Below, in pieces: positions 52,501 through 61,581 of a DNA stretch of 64,000 nt (position 1 is its first letter; every line of letters starts with the position of its first letter). The notes under the pieces are model-generated. The model was given only the letters and a program-made list of their open reading frames with translations. It was not told the DNA's origin and ran no database searches. The position numbers and the translations under genes are program-made. The stretch covers positions 1,240,001-1,304,000 of the forward strand of contig NZ_CP010554.1 of the NCBI RefSeq assembly GCF_000934545.1. The letters are read 5' to 3'. Origin of the DNA: Rugosibacter aromaticivorans. Lineage in GTDB: Bacteria > Pseudomonadota > Gammaproteobacteria > Burkholderiales > Rhodocyclaceae.

Positions 52501-52939
52501 GATGCTCGCGTTAATCGAAGAGGCACTGAAGGCAAAGAATATTTCCTATGTCAAACTCACCGGCCAGACGACTGACCGCGAAATACCCATACGTCATTTT
52601 CAAGAAGGTCGCGTCCCATTGTTTCTTATCAGCCTTAAGGCAGGGGGCACGGGTTTGAATCTCACCGCAGCCGATACGGTGATTCATTATGATCCCTGGT
52701 GGAACCCGGCGGTGGAAGAGCAGGCAACCGCGCGAGCCCACCGCATCGGTCAGGATAAGTCTGTATTTGTTTACAAGCTGTTGACTCAGGGAACGGTAGA
52801 AGAAAAAATACTTGCACTCCAGAACCGTAAGCGCGGCATGGCCGATCAGTTGCTGCGCAAAAATACCGAAGCCGAAGAAGGCGGCGGGCACCTGATTACG
52901 GCGGATGATCTGGATGTGCTGTTTCAACCGCTGATTTAG
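49577..52939 (+). CDS. SWIM-zinc-finger SNF2-family helicase-like ATPase
   Basis: An 1120-residue protein. A SWIM finger (CTCPVGMDCKHAVAAL, C-x-C...C-x-H) lies near residue 85. A long middle region of several hundred residues precedes the SNF2 engine: ADDMGLGKTVQTL (Walker A), VVATTSLMVNWKNEA, VMDEAQFIKNP (DEAQ), LSLTGTPLENHLGELW, then helicase C with LLFSQFTSMLALIEEALKAKNISYVKLTG and DPWWNPAVEEQATARAHRIGQ. It presumably remodels protein-DNA or protein-RNA complexes. Start options are GTG 49538, ATG 49565 and ATG 49577; none has a clear ribosome site. Confidence 0.9.
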   Translation: MSGTLSESTDYLAELDNEYGSATVQRGLAYATEGRVSILSVERDPLEIHVEASVQGSVQLPYQVDLWLSLTATGAIRGVDNDCTCPVGMDCKHAVAALWMYYQQSGLVQSEGSLLPGAEAFPAPSTAVLEWLDELDDTPPVMDVPAMSKKALLQCVVYLLRRGQSMRLALGKSRQTKTGGLGKPVIYQPQPYDLGSMRSHREFILDDDVPPLRLFIALQAGTTFRYQDDVELTGETGALLLRQALRTGRLYLDGALDQPVHQGQPQPLVLSWERNLAGLQQARVRLPEPLEVVSTWPLFYLDPANFQLGELHSALPETLLKKLLTAPPLNEADAPLVRQQLSRIAQQKGVSLPLPDAPESIVAGKPMAYLTLTARRFRSFAAKGALETHAIATLQFRYPEGISVVGSERPAPMMRRQKAGGQWETLLRDLQAEGEVWASLQALGFESYRQRLPGYQAAALDDCLMPGRSDATGWMPFLDTGVDALEQAGVSVTLAEDFPFHLTAADEWFVGVEEAGSDWFNLDLGVMVGDERVSLVPPLLRLLHEQPKFLATVRALEDDVSIPVALDARRILPVPAGRLKAWLLPLLEFLDDDRPRLARHHASALAGLEEHATQWIGSDELRMLAKKLQDFSGMTHQPPATGFMATLRPYQQVGLNWLQFLREYGLAGILADDMGLGKTVQTLAHLHLEKVSGRADKPSLVVATTSLMVNWKNEAAQFTPDLNVLVLHGKDRADRFDEIAAADIILTTYPLLVRDRDILLAHDYHLLVMDEAQFIKNPKAQAHQVARQLKARHRLSLTGTPLENHLGELWAQFDFLMPGLLGRAQHFAKLFRTPIEKMGDEEVRRRLADRVRPFLLRRTKEQVLRELPPRTEIVRWVELEGSQRDIYESLRVVFDKKLRQVLAQQGAGRSQIMILDALLKLRQVCCDPRLVKLPATEALVKKGAVPSAKLDTLMEMLEELLDEGRKVLLFSQFTSMLALIEEALKAKNISYVKLTGQTTDREIPIRHFQEGRVPLFLISLKAGGTGLNLTAADTVIHYDPWWNPAVEEQATARAHRIGQDKSVFVYKLLTQGTVEEKILALQNRKRGMADQLLRKNTEAEEGGGHLITADDLDVLFQPLI

Positions 52940-53079
52940 GGGCAAAAGATGCAGAACAAAACGCATGAAGAAGTGGCGTGAAGCGGCGTGATGGATGTGA
53001 AGAAAACTTGATTCTTTCATTGCCATCTCGCATAATAGCGGCCTTGCCTGCGATATTTTAACGGGCAAATGTAACTGTG

Positions 53080-53155
53080 GTGGCTGTAGCTCAGCTGGTA
53101 GAGTCCCGGATTGTGATTCCGGTTGTCGTGGGTTCGAGTCCCATCAGCCACCCCA
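53080..53155 (+). tRNA. tRNA-His (anticodon GTG)
   Basis: The acceptor stem GTGGCTG pairs with CAGCCAC, then C and an encoded CCA. The anticodon stem CCGGA/TCCGG encloses TTGTGAT, anticodon GTG. The G at 53079 would pair with the discriminator C as the G-1 that is unique to tRNA-His. Confidence 0.95.
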
Positions 53156-53196
53156 CCTTTTCTGGGTTTTTGAGAAAGTAGCCGCTAATGTTTTGT

Positions 53197-53213
53197 GCAT
53201 CTGTATCAGATGC
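53197..53213 (+). terminator. short hairpin after tRNA-His
   Basis: GCATCTG, TAT, CAGATGC. No T-run follows; possible processing or weak termination signal. Confidence 0.3.
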
Positions 53214-53328
53214 TGAACCCTCGGACAGCGACACGCTACGCATTAAGCCTTAACCGATCCGCTATTATCTGCGCAGCCATTGGCTGATTCAATCCGGTTT
53301 TCGGGAGCGTCTTATCGAATCTATTGAG

Positions 53329-55755
53329 GTGTTCTGCTATCACTGCGGCTTGCCTGTTCCTCCAGGAACAAAGACTTTCATTACTATCGACGCCGTGCCC
53401 CGCGTGCTGTGCTGTACGGGGTGTCAGGCGGTGGCGCAGGCGATTGTCGGTAATCACCTCACCGAGTATTACCGTCACCGCGATGCGCTGCCGGAAAGTC
53501 CCCGTGAAGCGCTGCCAGTAGCCTTAGAGATACTGGGTTTGTTTGATCATCCCAAGGCACAGAAAAATTTCGTTCGGGCGGCGGGAGAGCATGAGCGAGA
53601 AGCGGCACTGATTCTCGAAGGTATCACCTGCGCAGCCTGCGTCTGGCTTAACGAGGCGCACTTGCGCCGCCAGCCGGGCGTGACTTCGGTCGATATCAAT
53701 TACGCCACACGTCGTGCCCGGGTGCGTTGGGATACGCGGGTGACGAAGCTCTCCAAACTGCTCGAAGCTGTTGTGGCTATTGGTTACCGGGCCCATCCTT
53801 ACGATGTGGCGCGCTCGGAAAGTCTGGCACAGAAAGAGCGCAAGACGGCGCTCTGGCGGCTGTTCGTCGCCGGCTTTGGCATGATGCAGGTGATGATGTA
53901 TGCCATTCCGGTCTATCTTGCGCAAACAGACAGCGGTAGCGACATGACGTCTGACATTCAGCAATTGATGCGTTGGGCCAGTCTGATTCTTACCGTGCCG
54001 GTGGTCCTTTATTCTGCGGCACCATTTTTTACCAACGCCTGGCGTGATGTGACATTGCGCCGACTCGGCATGGATGTACCCGTGGCACTTGGGGTGGGGA
54101 GTGCGTTTGCCGCGAGCCTGTGGGCAACGCTGTCGGGTCGTGGCGAAGTGTATTTTGATTCGGTCACGATGTTTGTCTTCTTTCTGCTTGCCGGGCGTTA
54201 CCTTGAAATGATGGCTCGGCAGAAAGCGGTGCGTAGTGTTGAGACACTGGCACGCGCCATGCCGACATTGGCGACACGGTTTGTGCGCTGGCCAGAGGCG
54301 GCTTGCGAGCAGGTGGCGGCAGCCGAACTTCGTGTGGGTGATGTGATACAGATAGCTCCTGGTGAAAGCATTCCAGCGGATGGTGAGGTGATCGCGGGGG
54401 TCAGTGCAGCCGACGAGTCGTTACTCACGGGGGAAAGCCGACCGTTGCCTAAAGTGGCTGGTGATGAACTGATCGGTGGCAGTGTCAATGTGAACAGCCC
54501 GCTGACGATGCGTGTACTGCGTCTGGGCCAAGACACGCGGCTGGCAGCGATTACACGATTGATGGAACGGGCAGCAGCAGAAAAACCGCACGTGGTGCAT
54601 ATGGCGGATCGTGTCGCCGGACGTTTCGTTGTGGCGGTATTGTTATTGGCAGTGGCGACGGCGTTGGTCTGGTGGCAGCTTGATCCGGCTCAGGCGTTGT
54701 GGGTGTTCGTCGCCGTGCTGGTAGTGAGCTGTCCTTGTGCGCTGTCGTTGGCTACTCCGGTGGCCCTGACGGTAGCTACCGGCGCGTTGGCTGCACGTGG
54801 CGTGCTGGTGACCCGCGGGCATGCCATTGAAACACTGGCACAAGCGAATCATTTCATCTTCGACAAAACCGGTACGCTGACGCTGGGCCAGCTGACACTG
54901 ATCGAAATGATCACTTGCCGCAGCACGCCAGAAGCCGCGATTGCCCTGGCAGCAGGACTGGAGCAGGGCTCGGAGCATCCCATCGGTCGTGCTTTGCGGC
55001 AGGCTGCCAACAGTATCGCGCCCGTTGCCAACGTGCGCGCAGTGACTGGCGCCGGCGTGCTTGGCGTTGTCGATGCCATCGAATGGCGGCTGGGGCGGCC
55101 GGATTTTGTGGCTGGTCTGCATCAAAAACCATTGCCACTGGAGATCGAAGCAAAAGTCGGCGCTGGTGATACGGTGATTGCGCTGGGTTCTGCCGATGGA
55201 TGGCAGGCTTTTTTTCGGTTAGGTGATGACGTGCGTCCCGAAGCCGCTGCGGCGATGGTTGCCTTGCGATGCGCCGGTGTAACACTGTCGATCTTTAGCG
55301 GCGATGCCTCTGCCGCCGTGCAGCGAGTCGGTCAAGCCTTGGGCATTGCCGATGTGCGTGGCGGGATGACGCCCGAAGAAAAGCACGCAGCAATGACAGC
55401 CTTGCAGGCAACGGGAGCCGTTGTGGCCATGGTGGGTGATGGCGTCAATGACGCACCGGTGCTAGCGAAAGCTCAAGTATCCATTGCCATGGGCGGTGGT
55501 GCTGATCTGGCGCGAGCGCAGGCAGATATCGTGCTGCTGGGCAATCATTTGGCGGCGCTGGCCCCCGGGGTGGTGCTGGCCCGACGAACCGTGCGTGTCG
55601 TAAGACAAAACCTGTTATGGGCCTTTACCTATAATCTGACCGCTATTCCGCTCGCCATGATCGGCTGGGTGACCCCCTGGATGGCAGGGATAGGCATGTC
55701 GGCCAGCTCGTTGCTGGTGGTGCTCAATGCCTTGCGTCTGCAACGCGGGAGATAA
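53329..55755 (+). CDS. ccoI: copper-transporting P-type ATPase for cbb3 assembly
   Basis: An 808-residue P1B ATPase (FixI/CcoI). An N-terminal Cys cluster (CYHCG...CCTGC) is followed by an HMA domain with GITCAACVWLNEAHL. Membrane ion site CPC in SCPCALSLATP, phosphorylation site DKTGTLT, SEHPIGRAL and GDGVNDAPVLAKA are intact. It exports Cu+ to the periplasm for the binuclear centre of CcoN. The only fitting start is GTG 53329, without a clear ribosome site. A copy of the 26-bp repeat lies inside at 55152. First gene of ccoISNOQPGH. Confidence 0.93.
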   Translation: MFCYHCGLPVPPGTKTFITIDAVPRVLCCTGCQAVAQAIVGNHLTEYYRHRDALPESPREALPVALEILGLFDHPKAQKNFVRAAGEHEREAALILEGITCAACVWLNEAHLRRQPGVTSVDINYATRRARVRWDTRVTKLSKLLEAVVAIGYRAHPYDVARSESLAQKERKTALWRLFVAGFGMMQVMMYAIPVYLAQTDSGSDMTSDIQQLMRWASLILTVPVVLYSAAPFFTNAWRDVTLRRLGMDVPVALGVGSAFAASLWATLSGRGEVYFDSVTMFVFFLLAGRYLEMMARQKAVRSVETLARAMPTLATRFVRWPEAACEQVAAAELRVGDVIQIAPGESIPADGEVIAGVSAADESLLTGESRPLPKVAGDELIGGSVNVNSPLTMRVLRLGQDTRLAAITRLMERAAAEKPHVVHMADRVAGRFVVAVLLLAVATALVWWQLDPAQALWVFVAVLVVSCPCALSLATPVALTVATGALAARGVLVTRGHAIETLAQANHFIFDKTGTLTLGQLTLIEMITCRSTPEAAIALAAGLEQGSEHPIGRALRQAANSIAPVANVRAVTGAGVLGVVDAIEWRLGRPDFVAGLHQKPLPLEIEAKVGAGDTVIALGSADGWQAFFRLGDDVRPEAAAAMVALRCAGVTLSIFSGDASAAVQRVGQALGIADVRGGMTPEEKHAAMTALQATGAVVAMVGDGVNDAPVLAKAQVSIAMGGGADLARAQADIVLLGNHLAALAPGVVLARRTVRVVRQNLLWAFTYNLTAIPLAMIGWVTPWMAGIGMSASSLLVVLNALRLQRGR
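55152..55177 (+). repeat. 26-bp dispersed repeat, copy inside ccoI
   Basis: AAAAGTCGGCGCTGG followed by TGATACGGTGA. In frame it encodes KVGAGDTVI, so it may be a coding coincidence, but it matches the consensus at 24 of 26 positions. Confidence 0.6.
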
Positions 55756-55761
55756 ATACAC

Positions 55762-55959
55762 ATGGACGTTCTTTACCTTCTGATTCCTCTCTCTTTAGTG
55801 CTGGTGTTTGTCATTGGCGCCATTTTCTGGTGGTCGTTGAAAAGCGGTCAGTTTGATGATCTCGAAGGCCCGGGTTATCGGTTGTTGATGGACGATGATG
55901 ACGTTTCAACAAGTGATCAATACCCAAAAGAGAATTCAAAAAAGCCAGAAAGGGTTTGA
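55762..55959 (+). CDS. ccoS: cbb3 oxidase maturation protein CcoS
   Basis: 65 residues: one membrane segment (YLLIPLSLVLVFVIGAIFWWSLKSGQFDDLEGPGYRLLMDDD), the exact CcoS pattern. It is needed to insert cofactors into CcoN. It begins six bases after ccoI. Confidence 0.92.
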   Translation: MDVLYLLIPLSLVLVFVIGAIFWWSLKSGQFDDLEGPGYRLLMDDDDVSTSDQYPKENSKKPERV

Positions 55960-56063
55960 GCAAAAAGTCGCCAAAAATATATAGGGTAATGATTGGGTAG
56001 CTTGATTTACCTCTATTTCATGGGGTTATTTTTTTAGGGATCTATCCTGGTGACGCATAAACC

Positions 56064-56082
56064 ATTGCATTTTTAATGCAAT
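56064..56082. repeat. 8-bp inverted repeat upstream of the ccoN FNR box
   Basis: ATTGCATT, TTT, AATGCAAT: a perfect palindrome about ten bases upstream of the FNR box, possibly a second regulator site. Confidence 0.5.
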
Positions 56083-56092
56083 GCAGCATTGT

Positions 56093-56106
56093 TTGATTTA
56101 GATCAA
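56093..56106 (+). promoter_or_regulatory. FNR box of the ccoNOQP operon
   Basis: TTGAT, TTAG, ATCAA: a perfect FNR/ANR site. A -10-like TATCAC lies at 56123, about 24 bases from the box centre, which suits a class II FNR-activated promoter. The fnr gene itself is at 61924. Confidence 0.88.
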
Positions 56107-56211
56107 ATAGTCTTCGATCTGCTATCACGTAAGCTGCGACCATCTGATTTCTTCAGGTCACTTGTCTGACTAGAGCGGCTGGTTCGGCTTTTTTATTTTT
56201 GAGGTGAATAC

Positions 56212-57642
56212 ATGATGCAATCGCCAGCAACTTATCACTATAAAGTTGTACGCCAATTTACTGTGATGGCGGTTATCTGGGGTATTGTTGGCATGCTGGT
56301 CGGAGTCATTATTGCCGCCCAGCTGGTCTGGCCTGAATTAAATGTCAGCGAGTATCTGGGTTATGGCCGATTGAGACCGCTGCATACCAATGCGGTTATT
56401 TTTGCGTTTGGCGGCTGCGCGCTGTTTTCTACATCCTATTACGTGGTGCAACGCACCAGTCACGCACCGTTATTCGCACCAGGTCTGGCCGCTTTCACTT
56501 TCTGGGGCTGGCAGCTCGTCATCGTGCTTGCGGCTGTCACGCTCCCGTTGGGCATGACCCAGGGGAAAGAATATGCCGAGCTGGAATGGCCGATCGACAT
56601 TCTGATCACGCTGGTGTGGGTGTCTTATGCCGTAGTATTTTTCGGCACCATCGCTAAGCGTACCGTTTCTCATATCTACGTTGCTAACTGGTTTTACGGC
56701 GGCTTTATTTTGGCGGTTGCGCTTTTGCATCTGGTTAATAGTGCGGCAATTCCGGTCAGCCTGTTTCCGATGAAGTCTTACTCCGCCTATGCAGGCGTGC
56801 AAGATGCGATGGTGGAATGGTGGTATGGACACAATGCCGTGGGATTCTTTCTCACTGCAGGTTTTCTTGGCATGATGTATTACTTTGTACCCAAGCAAGC
56901 GGGGCGTCCGATATATTCCTACCGCCTCTCGGTGGTGCACTTCTGGGCGCTGATCTTCACTTACATGTGGGCTGGTCCGCACCACCTGCATTACACCGCG
57001 CTGCCGGACTGGACGCAAAGCGTCGGCATGGTGTTTTCGCTGATTCTGTTGGCACCCTCATGGGGCGGCATGATCAACGGCATCATGACGTTGTCTGGTG
57101 CATGGCATAAATTGCGTGATGATCCGATCCTGAAGTTCTTGATTACTTCGCTATCTTTCTATGGCATGTCGACCTTTGAAGGCCCGATGATGTCAATCAA
57201 GACGGTCAATGCGCTTTCGCACTACACCGACTGGACCATTGGCCATGTGCATTCCGGTGCGTTGGGCTGGGTGGCCATGATTTCGATTGGTTCTATCTAC
57301 TATCTGTTGCCGCGCCTGTATGGCAAAGCGCAGATGCATAGCATGAAAGCTGTCGAAACCCACTTCTGGGTCGCCACCACCGGCATTGTTCTCTACATCG
57401 CTTCGATGTGGATTGCGGGCGTCATGCAAGGCTTGATGTGGCGTGCTACCAACCCTGACGGCACGTTGACCTACTCGTTCGTTGAATCGGTGAAGGCAAG
57501 TTATCCCTTCTGGACCATCCGCTTGCTTGGTGGCGTCCTGTTCCTGACGGGCATGCTGATCATGGCATGGAATATGTTCAGGACGATGGCCGGGGGGCAA
57601 GTGGTCGATGCCCCGGTTCTTAAGGCAGCGGTGGCACATTAG
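56212..57642 (+). CDS. ccoN: cbb3-type cytochrome c oxidase subunit I
   Basis: A 476-residue catalytic subunit with twelve or so membrane segments. The haem b ligand His is in [15 protein letters not shown]. The Cu_B and cross-linked-Tyr region is [36 protein letters not shown] gives further Cu_B His, and [11 protein letters not shown] the two haem ligands. It reduces O2 at high affinity. GAGGTG precedes the start Met. An FNR box governs it. Confidence 0.96.
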   Translation: MMQSPATYHYKVVRQFTVMAVIWGIVGMLVGVIIAAQLVWPELNVSEYLGYGRLRPLHTNAVIFAFGGCALFSTSYYVVQRTSHAPLFAPGLAAFTFWGWQLVIVLAAVTLPLGMTQGKEYAELEWPIDILITLVWVSYAVVFFGTIAKRTVSHIYVANWFYGGFILAVALLHLVNSAAIPVSLFPMKSYSAYAGVQDAMVEWWYGHNAVGFFLTAGFLGMMYYFVPKQAGRPIYSYRLSVVHFWALIFTYMWAGPHHLHYTALPDWTQSVGMVFSLILLAPSWGGMINGIMTLSGAWHKLRDDPILKFLITSLSFYGMSTFEGPMMSIKTVNALSHYTDWTIGHVHSGALGWVAMISIGSIYYLLPRLYGKAQMHSMKAVETHFWVATTGIVLYIASMWIAGVMQGLMWRATNPDGTLTYSFVESVKASYPFWTIRLLGGVLFLTGMLIMAWNMFRTMAGGQVVDAPVLKAAVAH

Positions 57643-57695
57643 ATAGATACGGTACCCCACGGGCACCCCACAGAATAAAACAGGAGTTCCAGGCT

Positions 57696-58307
57696 ATGTT
57701 GACGCACGACAAGATTGAAAGAAATGTTGGCTTGTTGATTGTGCTGACCATTCTTACCGTGAGTGTGGGGGGATTGCTGGAAATCGTACCGTTGTTTTTT
57801 CAGAAATCCACCACTTCACCAGCCAATGAACTTGTAAAGCCATACGACCCGCTAAGACTTTCTGGGCGCGATATTTACATTCGCGAGGGCTGCTATAACT
57901 GCCATTCGCAAATGATTCGTCCGTTTCGCGCCGAAACCGAGCGCTATGGCCATTATTCGGTGGCGGGTGAATTTATCTACGACCACCCCTTTCAATGGGG
58001 TTCGAAGCGTACCGGTCCAGATCTGGCGCGCGTCGGAGGTCGGTATTCCGATCTGTGGCACAGGACACACTTGCTCAATCCGCGCGATGTCGTTCCTGAA
58101 TCGAACATGCCGGCTTATTCCTGGCTGGATCGGCCACTCAAGGATAGTGACATCGAGACCAAGATGAGAGCGTTGCGTGTCGTCGGTGTGCCCTATACCG
58201 ATGATGAGATTGCTGGCGCGAAAAAGGCGCTCGAAGGTAAAACTGAGCTTGATGCCTTAATTGCTTACCTGCAGGGTATGGGAACGGCAATCAAGCAGGT
58301 TCGTTGA
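57696..58307 (+). CDS. ccoO: cbb3 oxidase monohaem cytochrome c subunit
   Basis: 203 residues. One N-terminal membrane anchor ([22 protein letters not shown]) then a class I cytochrome with [27 protein letters not shown], the CcoO haem-binding signature. It carries electrons to CcoN. Confidence 0.95.
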   Translation: MLTHDKIERNVGLLIVLTILTVSVGGLLEIVPLFFQKSTTSPANELVKPYDPLRLSGRDIYIREGCYNCHSQMIRPFRAETERYGHYSVAGEFIYDHPFQWGSKRTGPDLARVGGRYSDLWHRTHLLNPRDVVPESNMPAYSWLDRPLKDSDIETKMRALRVVGVPYTDDEIAGAKKALEGKTELDALIAYLQGMGTAIKQVR

Positions 58308-58320
58308 GTAGAGATACCAA

Positions 58321-58524
58321 ATGGACATCAATGACTTGCGCTCTACATTTACGGTGCTGTCGTTTCTGGTCTTCATTGGCATCGTCTGGTGGGCCTATTC
58401 AGATCGTCGTAAAACAGATTATGACGAAGCTGCGAGGTTACCCCTTGATGACGACAAGCCTTTAACACCAGACACGACGACTGCTGTGCAGGGAAACGAA
58501 AAACAGGAAAAGAAAACATCATGA
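58321..58524 (+). CDS. ccoQ: cbb3 oxidase small subunit CcoQ
   Basis: 67 residues with one membrane segment (VLSFLVFIGIVWWAYSDRRKTDYDEAARLPLDDD), the usual CcoQ form. It stabilises the oxidase. Its stop overlaps the ccoP start (ATGA). Confidence 0.9.
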   Translation: MDINDLRSTFTVLSFLVFIGIVWWAYSDRRKTDYDEAARLPLDDDKPLTPDTTTAVQGNEKQEKKTS

Positions 58525-59441
58525 GCGATTTTGTGAGTGGCGTCTGGAATATCTATATTGCCGTTATTACCATCGTCAGCATTCTCGGTTGCGCCCTTTT
58601 GCTCTGGATGCAAAGCTCGGCCAAACACGTTGAAGGAAAAACCACGGGGCATGTCTGGGATGAAACCCTAGAAGAGTTTAGCAACCCGCTACCGAACTGG
58701 TGGCGTTGGTTGTTTTATTTAACGGTGGTATTCGCCCTGTTCTACTTGACCATGTATCCCGGTTTAGGCAGCTTTAAAGGGCAATACCAATGGACTTCCA
58801 CTGGACAATACGATAATGAAATGAAAAAAGCGGATGATCAGTATGGACCGATTTTTCAAAAATATTTGAAACAGGATATTCGCGTGGTCGCAATTAACCC
58901 GGAAGCCAGAGAGATGGGGCAGCGGCTTTTTTTGACTTATTGTGCACAGTGTCATGGGTCAGATGCGCGGGGTACAAAAGGCTTCCCCAACCTTACTGAC
59001 AAAGACTGGCTGTTTGGTGGGTCGCCGGGGCAAATCAAAGAAACCATCACGCAAGGGCGAAGTGCGATGATGCCAGCCAAGGGAGTCAAGCCAGATTTAA
59101 CTGGCGATGAAATCAAAGATATCGCTCACTATGTGCGATCCCTTTCTGGTCTTGCTGCAGACCCCATACGCATTCATCGAGGCCAGCAATTGTTTAGCGT
59201 TGCTTGTGCCGCCTGTCATGGGGCAGAAGGCAAGGGCAATGTGGGATTGGCGCCTAATCTTGCAGATAAAGTATGGCTTTATGGCAGCTCAGAAGCCACG
59301 ATTATAGAAACCATCAGCAATGGACGGGTCAATCATATGCCCGCTTTTGGGGATTTTCTGGGTGAAGCCAAGGTTCATTTGCTCACTGCTTACGTCTATG
59401 GGCTGGGAGGCGGGCAGGAAGCGCCTGCCACGACACCTTGA
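58521..59441 (+). CDS. ccoP: cbb3 oxidase dihaem cytochrome c subunit
   Basis: 306 residues. N-terminal FixP_N (GHVWDETLEEFSNPLPNWWRWLFYLTVVFALFYLTMYPGLG) with two membrane segments, then two cytochrome c domains with CAQCHGSDARG and CAACHGAEGKG and distal Met in MMPAKG and MPAFGD. It accepts electrons from cytochrome bc1. Confidence 0.96.
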   Translation: MSDFVSGVWNIYIAVITIVSILGCALLLWMQSSAKHVEGKTTGHVWDETLEEFSNPLPNWWRWLFYLTVVFALFYLTMYPGLGSFKGQYQWTSTGQYDNEMKKADDQYGPIFQKYLKQDIRVVAINPEAREMGQRLFLTYCAQCHGSDARGTKGFPNLTDKDWLFGGSPGQIKETITQGRSAMMPAKGVKPDLTGDEIKDIAHYVRSLSGLAADPIRIHRGQQLFSVACAACHGAEGKGNVGLAPNLADKVWLYGSSEATIIETISNGRVNHMPAFGDFLGEAKVHLLTAYVYGLGGGQEAPATTP

Positions 59442-59561
59442 CAACGCGCCGACGGGGGATGCGATAGGTGCGACGCATTAAATTGGAAAGACAAATATTG
59501 AACTTGCCGACGCTACTGGAGATAGTTTCTTTTTAACCTTGATTCACTTCAGATACTAACC

Positions 59562-60977
59562 ATGGCCACACTATCGGCACCCACGTCCAAACCGGTAACT
59601 TTTGTTGAGCAAAGCCTGTACGAAGTACATGCAAAGGTATACCCGCGATCAGTTACCGGGGTTTATGCCACTTGGCGTTGGCTGATGGTATGGCTGACAC
59701 AAGCGCTGTTCTATGGTTTGTGTTGGCTCCCATGGAATGGCAGACAGGCTGTCCTTTTTGATCTAACCGCTCGAAAATTCTATATTTTCGGGCTGGTCTT
59801 CTGGCCGCAAGACATCATTTATCTGGCTGTCCTGCTCATTATTTCAGCCTATTCGCTCTTTCTATTTACCGCCGTTGGGGGACGGTTATGGTGTGGTTAT
59901 GCCTGCCCGCAGACGGTATATACCGAAATATTTCTTTGGATTGAGCGCAAGATAGAAGGCGATCGTTTGGCTCGTATCAAGCTTGATGCGAACGCAATGT
60001 CCATGAGAAAGCTGTTATTACGTGCTGCAAAATATGGCGCCTGGAGTCTTTTGGCCTTATGGACTGGATTTACTTTTGTCGGTTATTTCACGCCTGTTAA
60101 AACACTGTGGGAGTTGGTTTGGAGTTTTTCACTGGGACCCTGGGAAACTTTCTGGATCATTTTTTACGGATCTTTTACCTATGTGTTCGCTGGTCACCTG
60201 CGTGAGCAGGTATGCAAATACATGTGCCCATACGCACGATTTCAAGGGGTCATGTTTGATCCCGACACACTAACCATTACCTATGATGCTACCCGTGGAG
60301 AGCCAAGAGGTCCCCATAAAAAGGGCGAGGCATACAAAGCAGAAGGCAAGGGGGATTGCGTTGATTGCCGTATTTGCGTCCAGGTATGTCCGACAGGCAT
60401 TGATATCCGCAAGGGGTTGCAATACGAATGTATAGGCTGCGCCGCTTGCATTGATGCGTGCGATCAGGTCATGGAAAAAATGGGTACACCCAAGGGGCTG
60501 ATTCGCTACTCGACCGAACATGCGATTGCGGCTAAACGGGGCTGGAAAGATATTATTCGCCATATCATTCGGCTGCGCGTGCTGGTTTATACGGCAATTC
60601 TATGGACGATTATTGCTGCTTTTATCTGGGGAATTGTCACTAAGCCGACACTACGCGTGGATGTCATTCGTGATCGCGCCGTGCTGGCACGTGAAGTGGA
60701 AGGTGGCATGATCGAGAACGTTTACCGGCTGCATGTGATGAATGTATCTGAAGCCGCGCACCGCTATGCAATTACAGTGAGCGGTTTGCCAGAGATTGAT
60801 ATGGTCGGTGAGCGCATCATTGAGGTGCCACCTGCGGGTGATCAGACTTTTACGGTTCAGGTGCGTGTGCCACCTGAAAGCGGAAAGAGAGGTTCCAACG
60901 TGATTTACTTCGACGTGAAAGCGATGGCAGATGAAAAAACTGCCGTGCGAGAAAAAGCGACTTTTCTTCAGCCATGA
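59562..60977 (+). CDS. ccoG: cytochrome c oxidase accessory protein CcoG (FixG/RdxA)
   Basis: A 471-residue polyferredoxin with membrane segments. CGYACPQTVYTE, CVDCRICVQVCPTGIDIRKGLQYECIGCAACIDACDQV give two [4Fe-4S] clusters, and the last 120 residues form a periplasmic Ig-like FixG domain (RLHVMNVSEAAHRYAI). It reduces copper for oxidase assembly. It starts 120 bases after ccoP; ccoH overlaps its last four bases. Confidence 0.95.
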   Translation: MATLSAPTSKPVTFVEQSLYEVHAKVYPRSVTGVYATWRWLMVWLTQALFYGLCWLPWNGRQAVLFDLTARKFYIFGLVFWPQDIIYLAVLLIISAYSLFLFTAVGGRLWCGYACPQTVYTEIFLWIERKIEGDRLARIKLDANAMSMRKLLLRAAKYGAWSLLALWTGFTFVGYFTPVKTLWELVWSFSLGPWETFWIIFYGSFTYVFAGHLREQVCKYMCPYARFQGVMFDPDTLTITYDATRGEPRGPHKKGEAYKAEGKGDCVDCRICVQVCPTGIDIRKGLQYECIGCAACIDACDQVMEKMGTPKGLIRYSTEHAIAAKRGWKDIIRHIIRLRVLVYTAILWTIIAAFIWGIVTKPTLRVDVIRDRAVLAREVEGGMIENVYRLHVMNVSEAAHRYAITVSGLPEIDMVGERIIEVPPAGDQTFTVQVRVPPESGKRGSNVIYFDVKAMADEKTAVREKATFLQP

Positions 60978-61498
60978 AGGGACTGCAAAGCGCTTCTCAT
61001 CGTCGGCCGTGGTATCGGGAACCATGGCCCTGGATTCTGATGAGTGGTCCCTTCATCGTGGTGGTTGCGGCACTGACCACTGCATGGATCGCTGTCAAAA
61101 CTGATGATGGTCTGGTGACGGCGGATTATTACAAAAAAGGCCTGGCTATAAATCAAACCCTGATCAGTAGTGAGCAGGCAAGAAAGGTTGGCTTGGCGGC
61201 AGGTATCCGCATCGCAGGTCATGGACTTTCTATTCGTCTGCAGGCAACGGACCCTGCTTTTGCGTTGCCATCTCTACTGCTGGTCAGTATTTCCCATCCC
61301 ACGCGGGCAGGACTAGATCAGACATTTCAGTTGACGCGAGCCGGCGACATGTATAGCAGCGACACGATTAATTTACCAGTCTCTGGCCATTGGCTTGTTT
61401 TACTTGAGGATGACAAGAAAACCTGGCGTTTATTAGGTAATGTTGTTTTGCCCGCCAATGGTGAAACACTCATTGGAGCCGCTAAAACAACCAAGTAA
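60974..61498 (+). CDS. ccoH: cbb3 oxidase assembly protein CcoH (FixH)
   Basis: 174 residues with one membrane segment (REPWPWILMSGPFIVVVAALTTAWIAVKTDDGLVTADYYKKGLAINQ), the FixH signature DGLV-x-DYYKKGL, and a periplasmic beta domain. It helps maturation of the oxidase, probably with CcoI. Confidence 0.9.
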   Translation: MKGLQSASHRRPWYREPWPWILMSGPFIVVVAALTTAWIAVKTDDGLVTADYYKKGLAINQTLISSEQARKVGLAAGIRIAGHGLSIRLQATDPAFALPSLLLVSISHPTRAGLDQTFQLTRAGDMYSSDTINLPVSGHWLVLLEDDKKTWRLLGNVVLPANGETLIGAAKTTK

Positions 61499-61581
61499 CC
61501 AACCCGCTAATTTCAGTGATTATGGTAAACCTGCCACGTGATATATGAAAATAATGTTTGATTCCACCTAGGAGAGACGCC

